18,664 nucleotides of DNA from Haplosporangium gracile (lineage: Eukaryota; Mortierellomycota; Mortierellomycetes; Mortierellales; Mortierellaceae): assembly GCA_015499985.1 (NCBI GenBank), contig JAAAUF010000547.1, positions 9,617 to 28,280 on the forward strand, in the 5' to 3' direction. Within the stretch, counting starts at the first letter, position 1, and every line of letters starts with the position of its first letter. Below, one piece after another: positions 18,014-18,664 of this stretch. The notes under the pieces were generated by a model. It was not told the origin of the DNA, did not search any database, and saw only the letters and a list, made by a program, of their open reading frames with translations. The position numbers were made by a program, and so were the translations under genes.

Positions 18014-18664
18014 GCGGAAGGTCCCCAACTCTTCTTGGTTTTCTACCCATCGAGAATCAGTCATTGCGGGCGATAGTCGGACATCAGCCTCTTTTTTTTA
18101 CTTTCAGGTCTTTTTTTGACGACGTCTGAGTGTGCGCGCTTTCTCTTTTCAGCGACTGCCAGACAACCGTTTTTTTATATCTTGTACCAACAACGACAAC
18201 AACAACAGCATCAACAACAGCAGCATTATCAACAACAACAACAGCAACCAACAACAACAAACACCAAAACCAACAACAACAAACATCAAAATCAACAACA
18301 ACCCCCCTTCGCTATACAAGTAACATTGGTTGATCAGGAACGGCACTTTTACATTGAGCTCCTTTTCCGACAAAGGACTTCGTTTTCAGAACACAGGAAA
18401 AAACACCCCCTTCAGCAAAACAGAGGAACCTCGAAGACGTGGTGATGACTTTTTAGACACTCTTCTCGTCCTTTTTTTTCACTTTTTTTCCTGTTACTTC
18501 TCGCTCAGTACTCCCAATTTATATTAGTGTAGTCCCACACACATCCACACTGAATTTGTTTTCACATCATTCTTTTCAAAGGGCACATACAAGAAAGGAA
18601 GGAACCTTCTTTGTGCCTAGGAGACAACCATCCCACCTCCTACTTTGATTCGAAACGCGTGTTG
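18014..18664 (+). other. Trailer of zinc-finger gene and downstream DNA
   Basis: No gene recognised. It begins with T-rich sequence, then the CAA-rich tract, then unremarkable AT-rich DNA with no AATAAA. Confidence 0.5.
18188..18302 (+). repeat. CAA/CAG-rich low-complexity tract
   Basis: About 115 nt made almost only of CAA, CAG and related trinucleotides (CAACAACAA, CAGCAG, AACCAACAACAA). It lies 175 nt past the zinc-finger stop. Small Gln/Asn/Thr-rich frames across it are repeat artefacts. Confidence 0.85.

Noticed and set aside
17483..18064. 193-codon minus-strand frame opposite the zinc-finger gene
   Set aside because: Leu/Gly/Ala-rich translation with no motifs; the open frame follows from the strong C-ending codon bias of the sense gene.
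17619..18119. 166-codon plus-strand frame overlapping the zinc-finger domain
   Set aside because: Shadow frame rich in Arg/Ser/Pro; the other frame carries perfect C2H2 motifs.

Overview
This looks like a gene-rich stretch of a filamentous-fungus nuclear genome. The gene models have GT-AG introns of about 70-570 nt with CTAAC-like branch sites, CT-rich leaders before ATG, C-ending codon preference in exons and very T/A-rich introns and intergenic DNA. The protein set (fungal GTP/GDP mitochondrial carrier Ggc1, Cdc3-class septin, fungal type-I-like glutamine synthetase, Crz1/Swi5-like C2H2 factor) fits an early-diverging fungus. A Mortierellaceae-type genome is my best guess from style and composition, not a demonstrated identity.

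Layout. 1-545 (-): 5' part of an equilibrative nucleoside transporter gene, cut by the window edge. 546-1399: divergent intergenic region. 1400-3117 (+): three-exon GGC1, with a strong internal acceptor and a possible poison exon in intron 1. 3118-4287: AT-rich spacer with a CA microsatellite. 4288-4548 (+): short secreted-peptide precursor with a Kex2-type KR site and a TATA box. 4985-7159 (-): CDC3-class septin, convergent with the peptide gene; five exons are certain and the start exon is not (candidates at 8138-8153 or 7231-7236). 8154-10583: 2.4 kb without a recognisable gene. 10584-12848 (+): four-exon glutamine-synthetase-family gene whose third intron appears to begin with GA instead of GT. 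12849-16786: 3.9 kb without a convincing protein gene, but holding several TATA cores, an exact 17-bp repeated palindromic element and microsatellites; probably a large control region and leader zone for the next gene. 16787-18013 (+): intronless three-finger C2H2 transcription factor, followed by a CAA-rich trailer.

The genes do not form a pathway. They are single-transcript neighbours: nucleoside uptake, mitochondrial GTP import, a secreted peptide, septin cytoskeleton, glutamate/glutamine-type chemistry and a stress-type regulator. The most unusual observation is the apparent GA-AG intron interrupting the catalytic glutamate region of the glutamine synthetase; joining there is the only way I found to restore the conserved reading frame. 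It is accompanied by an AG|GT junction inside the same intron. No CRISPR array, rRNA, convincing tRNA or transposon was seen.
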